NCBI RefSeq assembly: GCF_003719825.1
Contig: NZ_RIBS01000003.1
Location: forward strand, 310,001 to 374,000
DNA from: Montanilutibacter psychrotolerans
GTDB taxonomy: Bacteria > Pseudomonadota > Gammaproteobacteria > Xanthomonadales > Xanthomonadaceae
Length of the DNA: 64,000 nucleotides
Reading direction: 5' to 3'
A program made the translations under genes and the position numbers. The notes under the pieces are model-generated. The model saw only the letters and a program-made list of their open reading frames with translations, had not been told where the DNA came from and ran no database searches. Every line of letters begins with the position of its first letter. Position 1 is the stretch's first letter. This document shows positions 19,701 through 28,776 of the stretch, piece by piece.

Positions 19701-22521
19701 TCTGGCTGATGTAGGCAAGTCGCTTGGTGCGTCCGTTGACCGCGATGAGGTTGCCGGCCGGGTCGCGCCGCTCGTGCAGGCAGGTGCTGACCGCGCAGCC
19801 GGACTCGCTCAGCAGCGCGAGCTGCTTGGCAACGCGCTCGGGCTCGCTGACATCGTCCGAGTCCATGAACGTGATGGCCGCGCCGCGCGCCTGGGTGATG
19901 CCGTGGTTCTTGCACCAGTAGGTGCCGCGGTTCGAGCCGAAGCACAGCAACCGGACCCGCGGGTCGACCGCGGCGATTTCCTGCACGATCTCGCGGGTGC
20001 GGTCGGTGCTGCAGTCGTCGACCACCAACAGCTCGAGGTTGGCGTGGGTCTGCGTGAGAATCGACTCGACCGCCTCACGCACGTACTGCTCGGTGTTGAA
20101 CGTGGTCATGATGACCGACACCAGCGTGTTCGCCGGCACCGGCAGACGCACGAAGTCGGTCTTGAGCGTCGCCAGCGGACGACGCATGTAGGGAATGTCG
20201 GTGAGAACCAGCGACGGGGGCGCTTCGTCGACGACGGGCGCCTGGACCGGCGTCGGCATTGGCGTCGCAGCGGCAGCGGACGCTGGCACGGCAACCTTCG
20301 CCGGCGCCTGCACCGTTGCCGCGGCGGGACGCGCGGCCTCGCGCGACGCAACCGCCGGGGCGGCAGCAGACGGCACGACGGCGGCGGCTGGCGCTGACCC
20401 GACCGTCGTTGAGACGTGCGCCTGCGTCGTCGGGACGCGTGGGGCGACGGGCGCTGACAGCGCGGCGGGGCTTGCCGTTTGCGTCAATGCCGGCGCAACG
20501 GAAACCTCGGTCGCGGGCACCCGGCCCATGAGCTTCAGCAGCGGCCAGGCCGCCGTGCGCACAACGCCCTTGGTCTGTCGCAGGAACGAGAAGACCCGTC
20601 CGCCCAGCAGTGCATCGTGTCGCCCGCGCAGGTCGCGCACGTTCTCTTCCAGCTGGTTCAGACGCGCCAGGCTGGCCTGCGTTTCCTCGGCAGTCGACTT
20701 GGCATGCCTGACCTGCTCGGAGATGCGTTGGTCGAGTCGGCCGATCTGCGCGCCGTGCTCGGCTTCGAGCCGGTTGCGCAGGGCCAGCACGTGCCCGATA
20801 CGCAAGTCCGCCTCGCCAATCGCGGCGCGAAGCATGGCCAACTGTGCGTCGTGCTCGCGCTGCGTGTCGTTGACGCGGGCCAGCGTCGAGGTGTGATCGT
20901 CCAGTCCGGCCGCCACGGTGTCGACGGTCGCTTCGAGCGTGCGCAACTGGGCTGCTGAGCCGGCCTGGGTCGCCAGCGCAACGGCAATGGTCGCCTCGCG
21001 TTCGGCGAAGCGCTCGTCAAGGCGGGTTTCGATCCCGTCGACTTCGGACTCGAGCATCGCGCGCGTGTCGCCAAGGACCGCCAGGCGCGACTCGCGCAGT
21101 CGCTCGTCGATCTCCGACGCGACCATCGCATGCGTGTCGCCAATGGCCGACGCGAACGACCCGTGCAGTTGCTCGTCGATCTCCGCCGCATGGGCCTGGT
21201 GCGCGGCCAGCGCTGCCTCGATGTCCTGCAGCTGGGTCGACAGCCGCGCCGTGTGCCCGGCGGCGTCCTCGCCGAACTCGGCGAGCTGCTGGGCGAGCTG
21301 CTTGGCGAAATCGCCCTGCGCCTGTTCGATTCGCGGCAGCAGCGCATCGACACGGCCATCGACCTTGGCCAGGCCGGCGGCCAGCTCGGCATCGATCCGC
21401 TGCCGGTCCGACGTCAGGTGCGCCAATCGCTCGCTCGTCTGCTCCACCTTCACGGCCAGCTGGCCCATCTGATGGGCCTGTTCGCCCACCATGCTCAGAC
21501 CGGTCATGCCCTTGGCGGCCACTTCGGCGATCGCGTTCTGCGCCTGGTCGACCCGCGGCGCCAGCGTCGTCAGTCGGTCGTCGATCCTGGCCAGACTTGA
21601 GGCCAGCTTCTCCAGCTCGGCAAACACGCCGCCGGTCGCGGCAACATCGGCGCCATCCCCGGAAAGGCGCGCGGACAGCTGCCGGCCCAGGAACGCCTGC
21701 TTGTCGACGGCCTGCTTGAGCTTCTGCACCTGGCTGACCGTGGCACGCAACGTCATCTGCGTGCGCAGCAATTCATCGGCCTCGTGCAACGGCAGCTCGC
21801 GCTTCTCCGCCGCGGTTTTCGCCGGCATGAACAGATAGGTGGCCGTCGCATTGAAACAACCCAGCACGGAGTAACCGTGCTGGGCCAGGAGGGTGTGGAT
21901 CTCCTCGAATTCCTCGGGCGTCTGCGCTTCGCAGACGATCATCGGGCGGTGCTTCTCGATCGTCGCCTGTGCGCCGCGCAGCACCGCCAGGTCCATCCCC
22001 TCGACGTCCACCTTCAGCAACGCCACGCGTCCGCCGATCGGCATGTCGTCCAGGCGGACAACCTCGACCTCGCCGTTCTCGTCCACCCCGAAACGGGTAG
22101 CGCCGAGGTTGTTGGCCATCGAGGAGACCATGCTGACCCGGCCCGGCCCGCTGCCCACGGCGAGCGGGTGGAGTCGCACCAGCGACTCCACCGCGTTGAG
22201 GCGGACGTTTTCCTTCAGGAAGTGGAACGCCTCCGGATTCGGCTCGAACGAGACGACATTGCAGCCCCTGACCCGGGCGAAGAACACCGTGTGGTTGCCG
22301 ATGTTGGCGCCCACGTCCAGGACCCAGTCCCCGGGAGACAGCTTCGCGCCCACGGCCCGAAGCAGCTCGCTCTCGTAAAACGCCTTGCTGGAGAGGATCC
22401 CCTTGGAGATGTGGTCTTCGGCCGACGGCAGGAGCATGTGGATCGTGCACCCGTCGTGTTCGAACACACTCGCCTGCGCGGTGGGCACCGTGGCGATCTC
22501 AGGATTCAGGGCCTGGGTCAT
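16780..22521 (-). CDS. 1913-residue FkbM methyltransferase / coiled-coil / multi-glycosyltransferase fusion
   Basis: Domains in order. Residues about 60-235 are an FkbM-type SAM methyltransferase (VLDVGANIGNHTVF, KVDVEGMD). Residues about 250-640 are a long heptad-like coiled coil rich in Ala, Glu, Gln and Arg. Residues 641-669 are an amphipathic, hydrophobic stretch, and 670-770 an Ala/Pro/Val linker. Residues about 795-1010 are a GT2 domain (VSVIMTTFNTEQYV, VVDDCSTD, MDSDD). Residues about 1060-1270 are another GT-A-like domain with VDDDIVYPPDY. Residues about 1350-1530 are a degenerate copy of that domain with PLDAAIDYPPHY. Residues about 1575-1905 look like a GT-B-type transferase. There is no signal peptide, so it acts in the cytoplasm or at the inner membrane. 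It follows the sugar dehydrogenase by 14 bases. I infer synthesis of a polymer exported by Wzm/Wzt, perhaps with methyl capping and a coiled-coil length gauge. Confidence 0.85.
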   Translation of the reverse strand: MTQALNPEIATVPTAQASVFEHDGCTIHMLLPSAEDHISKGILSSKAFYESELLRAVGAKLSPGDWVLDVGANIGNHTVFFARVRGCNVVSFEPNPEAFHFLKENVRLNAVESLVRLHPLAVGSGPGRVSMVSSMANNLGATRFGVDENGEVEVVRLDDMPIGGRVALLKVDVEGMDLAVLRGAQATIEKHRPMIVCEAQTPEEFEEIHTLLAQHGYSVLGCFNATATYLFMPAKTAAEKRELPLHEADELLRTQMTLRATVSQVQKLKQAVDKQAFLGRQLSARLSGDGADVAATGGVFAELEKLASSLARIDDRLTTLAPRVDQAQNAIAEVAAKGMTGLSMVGEQAHQMGQLAVKVEQTSERLAHLTSDRQRIDAELAAGLAKVDGRVDALLPRIEQAQGDFAKQLAQQLAEFGEDAAGHTARLSTQLQDIEAALAAHQAHAAEIDEQLHGSFASAIGDTHAMVASEIDERLRESRLAVLGDTRAMLESEVDGIETRLDERFAEREATIAVALATQAGSAAQLRTLEATVDTVAAGLDDHTSTLARVNDTQREHDAQLAMLRAAIGEADLRIGHVLALRNRLEAEHGAQIGRLDQRISEQVRHAKSTAEETQASLARLNQLEENVRDLRGRHDALLGGRVFSFLRQTKGVVRTAAWPLLKLMGRVPATEVSVAPALTQTASPAALSAPVAPRVPTTQAHVSTTVGSAPAAAVVPSAAAPAVASREAARPAAATVQAPAKVAVPASAAAATPMPTPVQAPVVDEAPPSLVLTDIPYMRRPLATLKTDFVRLPVPANTLVSVIMTTFNTEQYVREAVESILTQTHANLELLVVDDCSTDRTREIVQEIAAVDPRVRLLCFGSNRGTYWCKNHGITQARGAAITFMDSDDVSEPERVAKQLALLSESGCAVSTCLHERRDPAGNLIAVNGRTKRLAYISQMMRRDVFDTVGYFDSVRTSADDEMLRRIKRVFGEDAHKCVHEVLYKALVRDESLTQDPANRGLSTVPGGLAAPRKAYSDAVDAWHADLAKRGRYPFVPFPVVRRPFAVHSKLGVVRGAANPDESISVCLASFPPRRSALRAAIDSLIDQVDRIFVYLNEYDEVPQFLKHPRITVKIGGEDLRDNGKFYFGPELPEGYCFTVDDDIVYPPDYVQRLIRKIELYGRKALVGVHGTIFAKPIVSYFADRTLFHFKHPLERDRIVNQLGTGTLAFHTSLWRPSHTAFASTGMVDAWIAVEAAKRGIPLIVVDRKRNWLKPMEEPSGAPPSLFEEYRQRDSAQTELVLTGAPWTEEPGSELARFLAERLAAGGDAFANGIVDLQTSSTSAPAIAKPAVAMPGKGGATLLHLGTDHEVRPRTRGCVCFEAGTDPERMKATVGALLVQFDELCVVLPAAQGVPEFLIGRPGVHVWINEVVDERARFDAIEGFKGYYIPLDAAIDYPPHYVRQLVDAIDRYDRKAVVGWHGTPAVDSAAGPDGGDRQVKALTAALCAFHTDTLKVSRADFTQDADVDAVLARLGRVQAVPFVELGDAPVGSKAALQSAYLTVRPAPSQIAPVAADASDLWRMPALQAPYRRPNFRLAVVGRTDRERWKKGGILKSTHLTADMLRPYGVDVALVDLETGDPRGLDGHPADIVMIYPGDPERPDFVNVLDLVDHHARQGRSVLVNLSLNGRSTRKKFICEQMAAWRAQYGKRVAMMVFSDRVFDDPELAPVLDGIVAIPKTLQIEAPRYVDFHSTSGIFLGDYGKLCDDSLLAWPAADAIEVIRNAVPHARLFTVQQYRPKVKKDLGVEILPFLTDDFSEVLATSRLMVSLVKFATFEMVPIEVASLGVPLLHAKMENSLSDYLGLGAMEVTSLRQLAAYCKLIYDDPLCWSGLSRAGMAIANGADYRNLSAQMYLRLQQFLHESNGGNGSPL
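17932..19332 (-). repeat. Internal domain duplication in the 1913-residue protein, one copy degenerate
   Basis: Residues about 1064-1260 and about 1357-1530 align along their length. Matching landmarks are the YPPxYVxxL block, RKAxVGxHGT and AFHTxxL. In the first copy the block begins VDDD, in the second PLDAA. The first copy therefore keeps an acidic triad that could bind metal-nucleotide, and the second has lost it. Confidence 0.7.
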
Positions 22522-22535
22522 GGTCGTTCCCGGTA

Positions 22536-23813
22536 TCAGAGCTGGAAGACTTTCGCGCTGGGGGCCAGTCGTCCCTTCACATCGAACACCACGCCGTCGG
22601 GCTTGGCATACGCCTCGACCGAGCCGTCGGGCGCATCCACGAACTGGTGGTGCGGCACGGCCAGCACGACCGCGTCGTAGGCGGCCAGGTCGGGCTTACC
22701 CACCAGGCTGATGCCGTACTCCTCGTGGGCCTGGCGGTGATCGGCCCAGGGGTCGTACACGTCGACCTGGGCGTTGGCCGCCTGGAGTTCGGTGATGACG
22801 TCCACGACCCGGGTGTTGCGCAGGTCGGGGCAGTTTTCCTTGAACGTGAGTCCGAGCACGAGGATGCGCGAGCCCACCAGGTGCAGGCCATTGCGCGCCA
22901 TGTGCTTCATGACCTGCGCCGCAACGTACGGGCCCATGCCGTCGTTGATGCGACGGGCGCTGAGCAGCAGCTCCGGATGGAAGCCGAGCATCGCGGCCTT
23001 GTGCGCCAGGTAGTACGGGTCGACGCCGATGCAATGGCCGCCCACCAGTCCGGGCTGGAACGCGAGGAAGTTCCACTTGGTGCCGGCGGCGGCGAGGACT
23101 TCCTGGGTGCTGATGCCGATCCGGTTGAAGATCATCGCCAGCTCGTTCATCAGGGCAATGTTGACGTCGCGCTGGGTGTTCTCGATGACCTTGGCCGCCT
23201 CGGCCACGCGGATGGAGCTGGCCAGGTGGGTGCCGGCATCGATGATCTTGCCGTACAGGGCGTTGACGAACGTGCCCACTTCCGGCGTCGAGCCCGACGT
23301 CACCTTCACGATCGAGCGCAGGCCGCGGTCCTTGTCGCCCGGGTTGATGCGCTCGGGGCTGTAACCGCACCAGAAATCGACGTTGAACTTCAGGCCGGAC
23401 GCCTTCTCCAGCACCGGCACGCAGACTTCCTCGGTGACACCCGGGTAGACGGTGGATTCATAGATGACGCAGTCGCCGCGCTTCAGGATCGAGCCGATCG
23501 CGGCGCTCGAGCGCAGCAGCGGATCGAAGTCCGGGCGACGCGCCACGTCGACCGGCGTCGGCACGGTGATCACGTAGACGTTGCAGTCGGAAAGATCCTC
23601 GAGGGTGCTGGTGAATGCCAGCGACTTGGCCTGGACGAGTTCTTCGCTGGTCAATTCGAGCGTGCGATCCTCACCGCGGCGCAACTCCTCGATCCGGGTG
23701 GTGTTGATATCGAAGCCGACGACGTCGAACACCTTTCCGAATTCGACGGCGAGCGGCAGGCCGACATAACCCAACCCAACCACGCCGATTTTCGCATCAT
23801 CAATTGACAGCAT
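22536..23813 (-). CDS. Nucleotide-sugar 6-dehydrogenase (WbpA/TviB type)
   Basis: This 425-residue enzyme belongs to the UDP-glucose/GDP-mannose dehydrogenase family, oxidising C6 of a UDP-sugar to a uronate with two NAD. Visible are the NAD motif IGVVGLGYVGLPLAVEFG, YESTVYPGVTEE, GYSPERINPGDKDR, EAAKVIENTQRDVNIALMNEL, and the catalytic-Cys block GLVGGHCIGVDPYYL. The pattern fits enzymes acting on UDP-GlcNAc or UDP-GalNAc (WbpA, TviB) rather than UDP-glucose. With the epimerase at 9260 it could give UDP-ManNAcA or UDP-GlcNAcA. I chose the ATG at 23813 because the family N-terminus begins close to the NAD motif and AGGGA lies about ten bases upstream. Confidence 0.9.
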   Translation of the reverse strand: MLSIDDAKIGVVGLGYVGLPLAVEFGKVFDVVGFDINTTRIEELRRGEDRTLELTSEELVQAKSLAFTSTLEDLSDCNVYVITVPTPVDVARRPDFDPLLRSSAAIGSILKRGDCVIYESTVYPGVTEEVCVPVLEKASGLKFNVDFWCGYSPERINPGDKDRGLRSIVKVTSGSTPEVGTFVNALYGKIIDAGTHLASSIRVAEAAKVIENTQRDVNIALMNELAMIFNRIGISTQEVLAAAGTKWNFLAFQPGLVGGHCIGVDPYYLAHKAAMLGFHPELLLSARRINDGMGPYVAAQVMKHMARNGLHLVGSRILVLGLTFKENCPDLRNTRVVDVITELQAANAQVDVYDPWADHRQAHEEYGISLVGKPDLAAYDAVVLAVPHHQFVDAPDGSVEAYAKPDGVVFDVKGRLAPSAKVFQL

Positions 23814-23887
23814 TTTCAATTCCCTGGAATGTTCGAAATGGAATTTCACAATGGGCAGGGGCGCCCGCCGGGCAGGCCGCGCCGCCC

Positions 23888-26800
23888 TTAGATCTGCAAC
23901 CGTGCGTGCACGCCGAGGACTGTCAGTTCGTGGACAGCCACCTTGCCGGCGTCACTCTGCTCGCGGACACGTCGCGCGGCAGCCCTTGACATCTGCTGGA
24001 AGCATTGTGGTTCAGCGATCAATTTTAGTATCCCGCGAACCATAGCATCAACATCCTCGGGGCCCGCCAGCACGGCCACCCGTTCATCTACAAAATCACC
24101 CACCGCACCGGCGAGATTGGTTACCGGCACCAGGCCCGATGCCATGGCTTCGTCACGCGAGACGCCCTGCGTATCGCTGCGGGTCGGCACCAGAAAGATT
24201 CCGTTGTGCCGATGCAGGTCGGCGATTTCCTGCTGACGCAGAAGGCGGCGTTCGATGCGCACGTTGGCGAATGCATCCAGCCCGGCGAAATTCTGTTCGA
24301 ACAGCGCACCGTCGCCGACGAGGTGGAAATTCATCCCGGCGAATTCCGGATATCCGGAAAGCTTCCGGATGACATCCGCCACCAGGTCGTTGGCATACAC
24401 GCGGGTATCGTGCGGACGCACGGAAAGAATATTCAGTCGCGCCTCGACGGGCTTTTCGTGATACGCGAAAAGCGTCGTGTCGATTGGATTGTGGATTACC
24501 TGCCAGCGTTCCGCCGGCAGGCGCAGGCCCAGGTCCTGCCAGGTCTGCTCGGCAAACGTGCTCGACACGAATACCAGCTGCAGGCCGGCCGGTGGCGTCG
24601 CCAGAATCTCGCGCCAGAAACCCATACGTGCGTCGCTGTCCCGCTGGGCGCGCGCGCGTAGTTCGTCGGTGGAGAAGTTGAAACTGCGCCGCGCGTACGG
24701 CTGGATCTCGGCGCCGTGCAGCCAGACCACCGTCCGGGTGCGCGACGCGGCATCGCGTATGCCTTGCCACATGTCGCGGTCGAGGAAATGCACGGCGATG
24801 GCGTCGTGCCGCGCATGCACCAGCGTTTCACGCAGCGCTGCCGGATCGCAGACCAGGACCGGCACGCCTTCGTACTGGTACCCGCGCGATTGCGCACCCG
24901 CCGCCACGCACACGACATCCACCGCCACGCCACGGCGCCGGTATTCGATAACTCGCCGGTGGACAAAACCGTTGCGGTACGGCCTGCCGGGTTCGGGATA
25001 GATATTGGTGACCACCAGCACACGTCCGGCACCGGGCAGGAATGCCGGGGCGGGCAACCGCCAGTCCAGCCACAGCCCATCGACGAAACGGGTCAATGTC
25101 CCGCGCAATCGCACGGTGAAGCGGTATCCGGCGGTACCGGCGGGGGGCACGCGGGACACCGAAACCTGCGCCATCAGCGGCAGTCGGGCCAGGGTCGCGC
25201 CATCGCTGGCCACAGCCTCGAGCCCGTACTCGATCGCGTCGTCCGGGGCCGCATCGACACAGGCGAGCACGCAGCCGTCCCGCTCGATCTCCGCGCGGGA
25301 CAGGACAGCCGAGCGCAGCGTCGCGTGCTCGGTGCCCGGGGGGAGCGCCGCGCACAGTTCCAGTCGGTGACGACGCACGGCCACTGACGTTCCGGCGGGA
25401 ACCTCGCCCGCCTTCAATGCCGCCGCAAGGCGGGCGCCGCTCAGCTCCCGGCCGGCCGCGGCCGATGGCGCGGGCGCCAGCGATTCGGCAAAACGCAGCG
25501 CGTCGGCCATGTCGACACCTTCGTCGAAGCACGCCTCGGGCTCGATGTCGTCCATCGCGCCGCCTTCGACGTAGCCCAGCGAGTCGATGGAGACGGCGCC
25601 GGGCAACTCAAGCGAGCCCTCATCGATCGCATCGATCAGGCCGCCGATCGAACCGGGTTGCCTATCGGCCGCGATCACCAGGCGCCGCAATGCCAGGCGA
25701 TCGACCCGGCGATATTCGAGTTCGGGCGTCACCAGGCCATCGTCGCCGGCGCGTCGGTAGGCCGCCTTGCCGATGGCCGCGGCATCGGTGTAGCGCGTCG
25801 CGAGCAGCAGATCCTGCAAGTAGTGCTCGCCGTAGTGGTCTCGCGGATCGAACGGAGCGATCCAGTACCCCGCCAGGCGTCCGCGCACGGCGGCAGCCAG
25901 GTCCTGTGCGGACAGCACCTGCGCCGTGTCAGGCACCCACGCATGCAATGCCTCGGGCACCGCCAGCAGCAGTTGGTCGGGTTGCAGGCGCTGCCGGGCA
26001 CAACTGGCCAGGAGCGCGTCGAGCTGACGGGCGTCGTCGATCCGCGCCAGCACCGCCACCCGCGGCAGGGATGGCGGCGAGACCGAATAGCCGACCCGGC
26101 TGGCAAGGTAACCAAGCCGGTGGGCGTAGGTGTGCTGCAGCAACACCTTGCGCAGCGCCGCCACCCGCCGGGAGCGCGAAAGCGTGGCGTCGTCGCCGCG
26201 GAACTCACCCCAGGCCCGGCACAGCGCCTCTTCCTGGTCGTCGGTGGCAACCACCAGGTCGCCGAACAAGCGCGAGATGCCAAGCGAGCGGTTGCTGTAC
26301 ACGCCGCAGCCGCTACCGATCAACTCGAACACCCGGCGCGCGAACATGGTCGGCGACTGCTTGATGGTGTTGATGTTGATGCCGAACCGGTAGGAGCGGT
26401 ACAGGTCGGCGATGCCCTTGTAGGGCATGCCGCCGCGCACCATCGCGCTGTACGCGGCCGGGTAAGCCAGGTCGTTGCCGACCTTCTGGCCGTGATTGCG
26501 ATCGAAGACATGCACCGGGCCGACCAGCGCCAGGGCGTCGGTCAATGCGCGCAGATCGCGAGAACGCTCGATCAGGGAGGCGTAGTACGCGCCGGCAAAG
26601 AAGAACGCGTCCTCGCGGGCATTCTCCGCCACCGGGTGGAACATTTTCGGCTGCAACGCGAACGGCATCAGGTAGACGCGCGCGTGCCCGAAGTCCCGCT
26701 TGTAGCGCGGGATGCTGTCGGCGTCGGTCGTGAAAACCGTGTCGAACAAGGCGGCCGACTCGAAGAACGCCTCGAAATGCAGCGGATCTTCCTTGTTCCA

Positions 26801-27439
26801 GAAGGCCGTCGGGATTCCCGCTTTGCGGCAGGAGGCCACCAGCGAGCGCAAGGTGTCGGAACACTGCGACACCAGGCCCTCCCAAGCGTGGTCCGGGCCG
26901 TGCCAACAGGACTCGACCAGCAGCAGGTGCGGCTTGAAATCCCGCAGCTGTCCGGCCCAGTCGTCCGGCCGGAGTTGCATCAGCTCGCAATCCGGGCCCA
27001 GGCTTTCACTGGAGAAGGTATCCAGCACCGCAGCAACACGCAGCCCGCCCAGCGATGCAGGCGCATCGGGCACGGAGTTCAGCGCTTCAATCTCGATACG
27101 GAAAGTTTCGCCGTGGAGAACCTGCACCGCGGGTGCGGTGCTGGGTGCGGCAGCCGGCAACGCCGGGCGGTCAACGCGCGCGCGCCAGGTCGAGACCAGG
27201 CCCGCCAGACGGGTGGGCAATGTGAGCAGCAACCGGGGCGAGCGGCACGCGTCCAACAGCGCGTGTCCCAGCCCGAATGCGAGCGAGTCACGCACCAGCC
27301 GACTTTCGGCTTCGGCGTCCCGGAGTCCGCGCTGCGCTTCGTCGATCGCCGCGTCCAGCTCACGCAGACGGGCTTGCGCACGGAGCAACCGCAGGCGCAC
27401 CTGGAGGTCGTCGTTGTCGCGGTGCCCGTTGGCGGTCAT
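23888..27439 (-). CDS. 1183-residue multidomain glycosyltransferase (CgeB-like plus GT4)
   Basis: Residues 8-50 form a short coiled coil. Residues about 130-450 resemble CgeB/DUF3880-type GT-B transferases (LLLVESCWHGPDHAWEGL, FWNKEDPLHFE, FFFAGAYY, ELIGSGCGVYSN). Residues about 458-590 look like a degenerate GT-A domain (VAVLARIDDARQLDALLASC). Residues about 610-795 are beta-rich and unassigned. Residues about 800-1170 are a GT4 domain (VLVVTNIYPEPGRPYRNGFV, VIHNPIDTTLF, VSRDEAMASGLVPV). The ATG at 27439 overlaps the stop of the upstream GT gene (ATGA). The final 60 codons are locally lower in GC than the rest. It probably adds two different sugars to the polymer of this locus. Confidence 0.85.
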   Translation of the reverse strand: MTANGHRDNDDLQVRLRLLRAQARLRELDAAIDEAQRGLRDAEAESRLVRDSLAFGLGHALLDACRSPRLLLTLPTRLAGLVSTWRARVDRPALPAAAPSTAPAVQVLHGETFRIEIEALNSVPDAPASLGGLRVAAVLDTFSSESLGPDCELMQLRPDDWAGQLRDFKPHLLLVESCWHGPDHAWEGLVSQCSDTLRSLVASCRKAGIPTAFWNKEDPLHFEAFFESAALFDTVFTTDADSIPRYKRDFGHARVYLMPFALQPKMFHPVAENAREDAFFFAGAYYASLIERSRDLRALTDALALVGPVHVFDRNHGQKVGNDLAYPAAYSAMVRGGMPYKGIADLYRSYRFGININTIKQSPTMFARRVFELIGSGCGVYSNRSLGISRLFGDLVVATDDQEEALCRAWGEFRGDDATLSRSRRVAALRKVLLQHTYAHRLGYLASRVGYSVSPPSLPRVAVLARIDDARQLDALLASCARQRLQPDQLLLAVPEALHAWVPDTAQVLSAQDLAAAVRGRLAGYWIAPFDPRDHYGEHYLQDLLLATRYTDAAAIGKAAYRRAGDDGLVTPELEYRRVDRLALRRLVIAADRQPGSIGGLIDAIDEGSLELPGAVSIDSLGYVEGGAMDDIEPEACFDEGVDMADALRFAESLAPAPSAAAGRELSGARLAAALKAGEVPAGTSVAVRRHRLELCAALPPGTEHATLRSAVLSRAEIERDGCVLACVDAAPDDAIEYGLEAVASDGATLARLPLMAQVSVSRVPPAGTAGYRFTVRLRGTLTRFVDGLWLDWRLPAPAFLPGAGRVLVVTNIYPEPGRPYRNGFVHRRVIEYRRRGVAVDVVCVAAGAQSRGYQYEGVPVLVCDPAALRETLVHARHDAIAVHFLDRDMWQGIRDAASRTRTVVWLHGAEIQPYARRSFNFSTDELRARAQRDSDARMGFWREILATPPAGLQLVFVSSTFAEQTWQDLGLRLPAERWQVIHNPIDTTLFAYHEKPVEARLNILSVRPHDTRVYANDLVADVIRKLSGYPEFAGMNFHLVGDGALFEQNFAGLDAFANVRIERRLLRQQEIADLHRHNGIFLVPTRSDTQGVSRDEAMASGLVPVTNLAGAVGDFVDERVAVLAGPEDVDAMVRGILKLIAEPQCFQQMSRAAARRVREQSDAGKVAVHELTVLGVHARLQI

Positions 27440-28773
27440 GGCGATCGGGCCGGCGCGATGCGCGCGCTTGCCGCCTGCAGGGAAGCGGCCAGGCTTTGCC
27501 AGGAAAACGACGACTCGATGCGCCCGACGGCGCTGCCCGGGCGCGCCAACGCGCCCGTGGCGCACTTGGCGTCGCGCAGGCGGGCGAGCTGGGCGGCAAT
27601 CTCGCCCGAATCGCCCGCGACGCTCCACCCGGCTCCGAACTCGGACAGCAGGGACGCCGCCGAATCGGCCGGGTTGTCGCCGATGTGCAGGATGGGGGCG
27701 GCCGCGCCGAGGTACTCGTAGATCTTGCCCGGCACCTGGACCGGATCGGCATTGGCGATGTTGACCAGCAGGTCGCAGCGGCGCTGCAGCGCCAGCGCAT
27801 CCAGATGGCCGATGAAGCCGAGCAATCGGATGCTGTCCGGGTGTGACTCGGCCAGTGCGACCAGGCTCGGTGGTGGGTTGATGGTGGCGATGGTGAGTCG
27901 CGCTCCCGACGTGGCAAGAACCGCGTCCAGCAGCACTTCCGGGCGACGGAACGCATAGAAGCTGCCGGTATAGAGCAGCTCCAGGCGATCGGGATCGAAC
28001 GCGATCGCCGTCGTCGCGCCGCTCTGGCTGGCGAACCGGTGGTCAAAGCCCTGGGTAAGCACCATCGCCCGCTCCACCGGCAGGCCGTGACGGGCGCGCA
28101 GGGTTGCCAGCGCGCTGTCACTGGTCAGCGTCACCAGGTCGGCCTTGGCGCACAGTTCGCGCTCCAGACGGAACGCACGGGCGCGCCATCGGCGTGGCGT
28201 GTAGGGCGCCAGCACCGGGTCGCCCAGATCGGCCACCCAGGTGAATCCCTTCTTCTTCGCGTGCAGGCCCAGCGGTATCGACACCGGCGGTTCGTGCGAG
28301 CTGATGACGATGTCGGGGGCGACCTCATCGAGCAGGCGATCGAGCGCCTTGCGCGCCGAAGGACCCCACTCTGCCCGCATGTCCGGATACAGCACCCAGC
28401 CCAGCAGGGCATTGATCCGGTGGAACAGCCGTCCCTTCCAGTTCAGCGCCGGCGCGGCCTTGACCGCTCCCGCTCCCGTAGCCGGGCGCGTTGATGGCGG
28501 CTCCTGCTCCTGGCGCTGCGCGTCGGGGTGGTCGCGATAGTATTGCCGTTTCCGCGCGACCAGGCGGCCCATGAACGGTCCCGGCCAGCAGCGATGCACC
28601 ACCACAGAGGCTGGCAACTCCGGCAACCGTCCGGCGCCGTAACCCAGCACGTCCGGTGCCAGCACGTGCACTTCGTTGCCGCCAACGGCCAGTTCGCGAG
28701 CGAGATAGGCCCATCGCAGCGCCTGCGGCGAGGGAATCGGCGGAAAGTCGTAGGCGACCAGGAGGAAGCGCAT
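27436..28773 (-). CDS. GT4-family glycosyltransferase
   Basis: This 445-residue GT-B protein starts MRFLLVAYDFPPIPSPQALR, a nucleotide-sugar transferase N-terminus. Later motifs are LLYTGSFYAFRRPEVLLDAV, IRLLGFIGHLDALALQ and VQVPGKIYEYLGAAAPIL, the last in the place of the donor-binding E-x7-E region. A segment at about 75-115 is charged and variable. The gene is three bases after wzt and overlaps the next gene by four, so it belongs to the exporter-transferase operon. Donor and acceptor cannot be read from sequence. Confidence 0.88.
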   Translation of the reverse strand: MRFLLVAYDFPPIPSPQALRWAYLARELAVGGNEVHVLAPDVLGYGAGRLPELPASVVVHRCWPGPFMGRLVARKRQYYRDHPDAQRQEQEPPSTRPATGAGAVKAAPALNWKGRLFHRINALLGWVLYPDMRAEWGPSARKALDRLLDEVAPDIVISSHEPPVSIPLGLHAKKKGFTWVADLGDPVLAPYTPRRWRARAFRLERELCAKADLVTLTSDSALATLRARHGLPVERAMVLTQGFDHRFASQSGATTAIAFDPDRLELLYTGSFYAFRRPEVLLDAVLATSGARLTIATINPPPSLVALAESHPDSIRLLGFIGHLDALALQRRCDLLVNIANADPVQVPGKIYEYLGAAAPILHIGDNPADSAASLLSEFGAGWSVAGDSGEIAAQLARLRDAKCATGALARPGSAVGRIESSFSWQSLAASLQAASARIAPARSP

Positions 28774-28776
28774 GGC

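Noticed and set aside
14026-20397. Very long plus-strand open frame (over 2100 codons) across the acyltransferase and giant transferase genes
   Set aside because: It is antisense to three well-supported genes. Its product is rich in His, Arg, Val and Gln with no family motif, as expected for a mirror frame in high-GC DNA.
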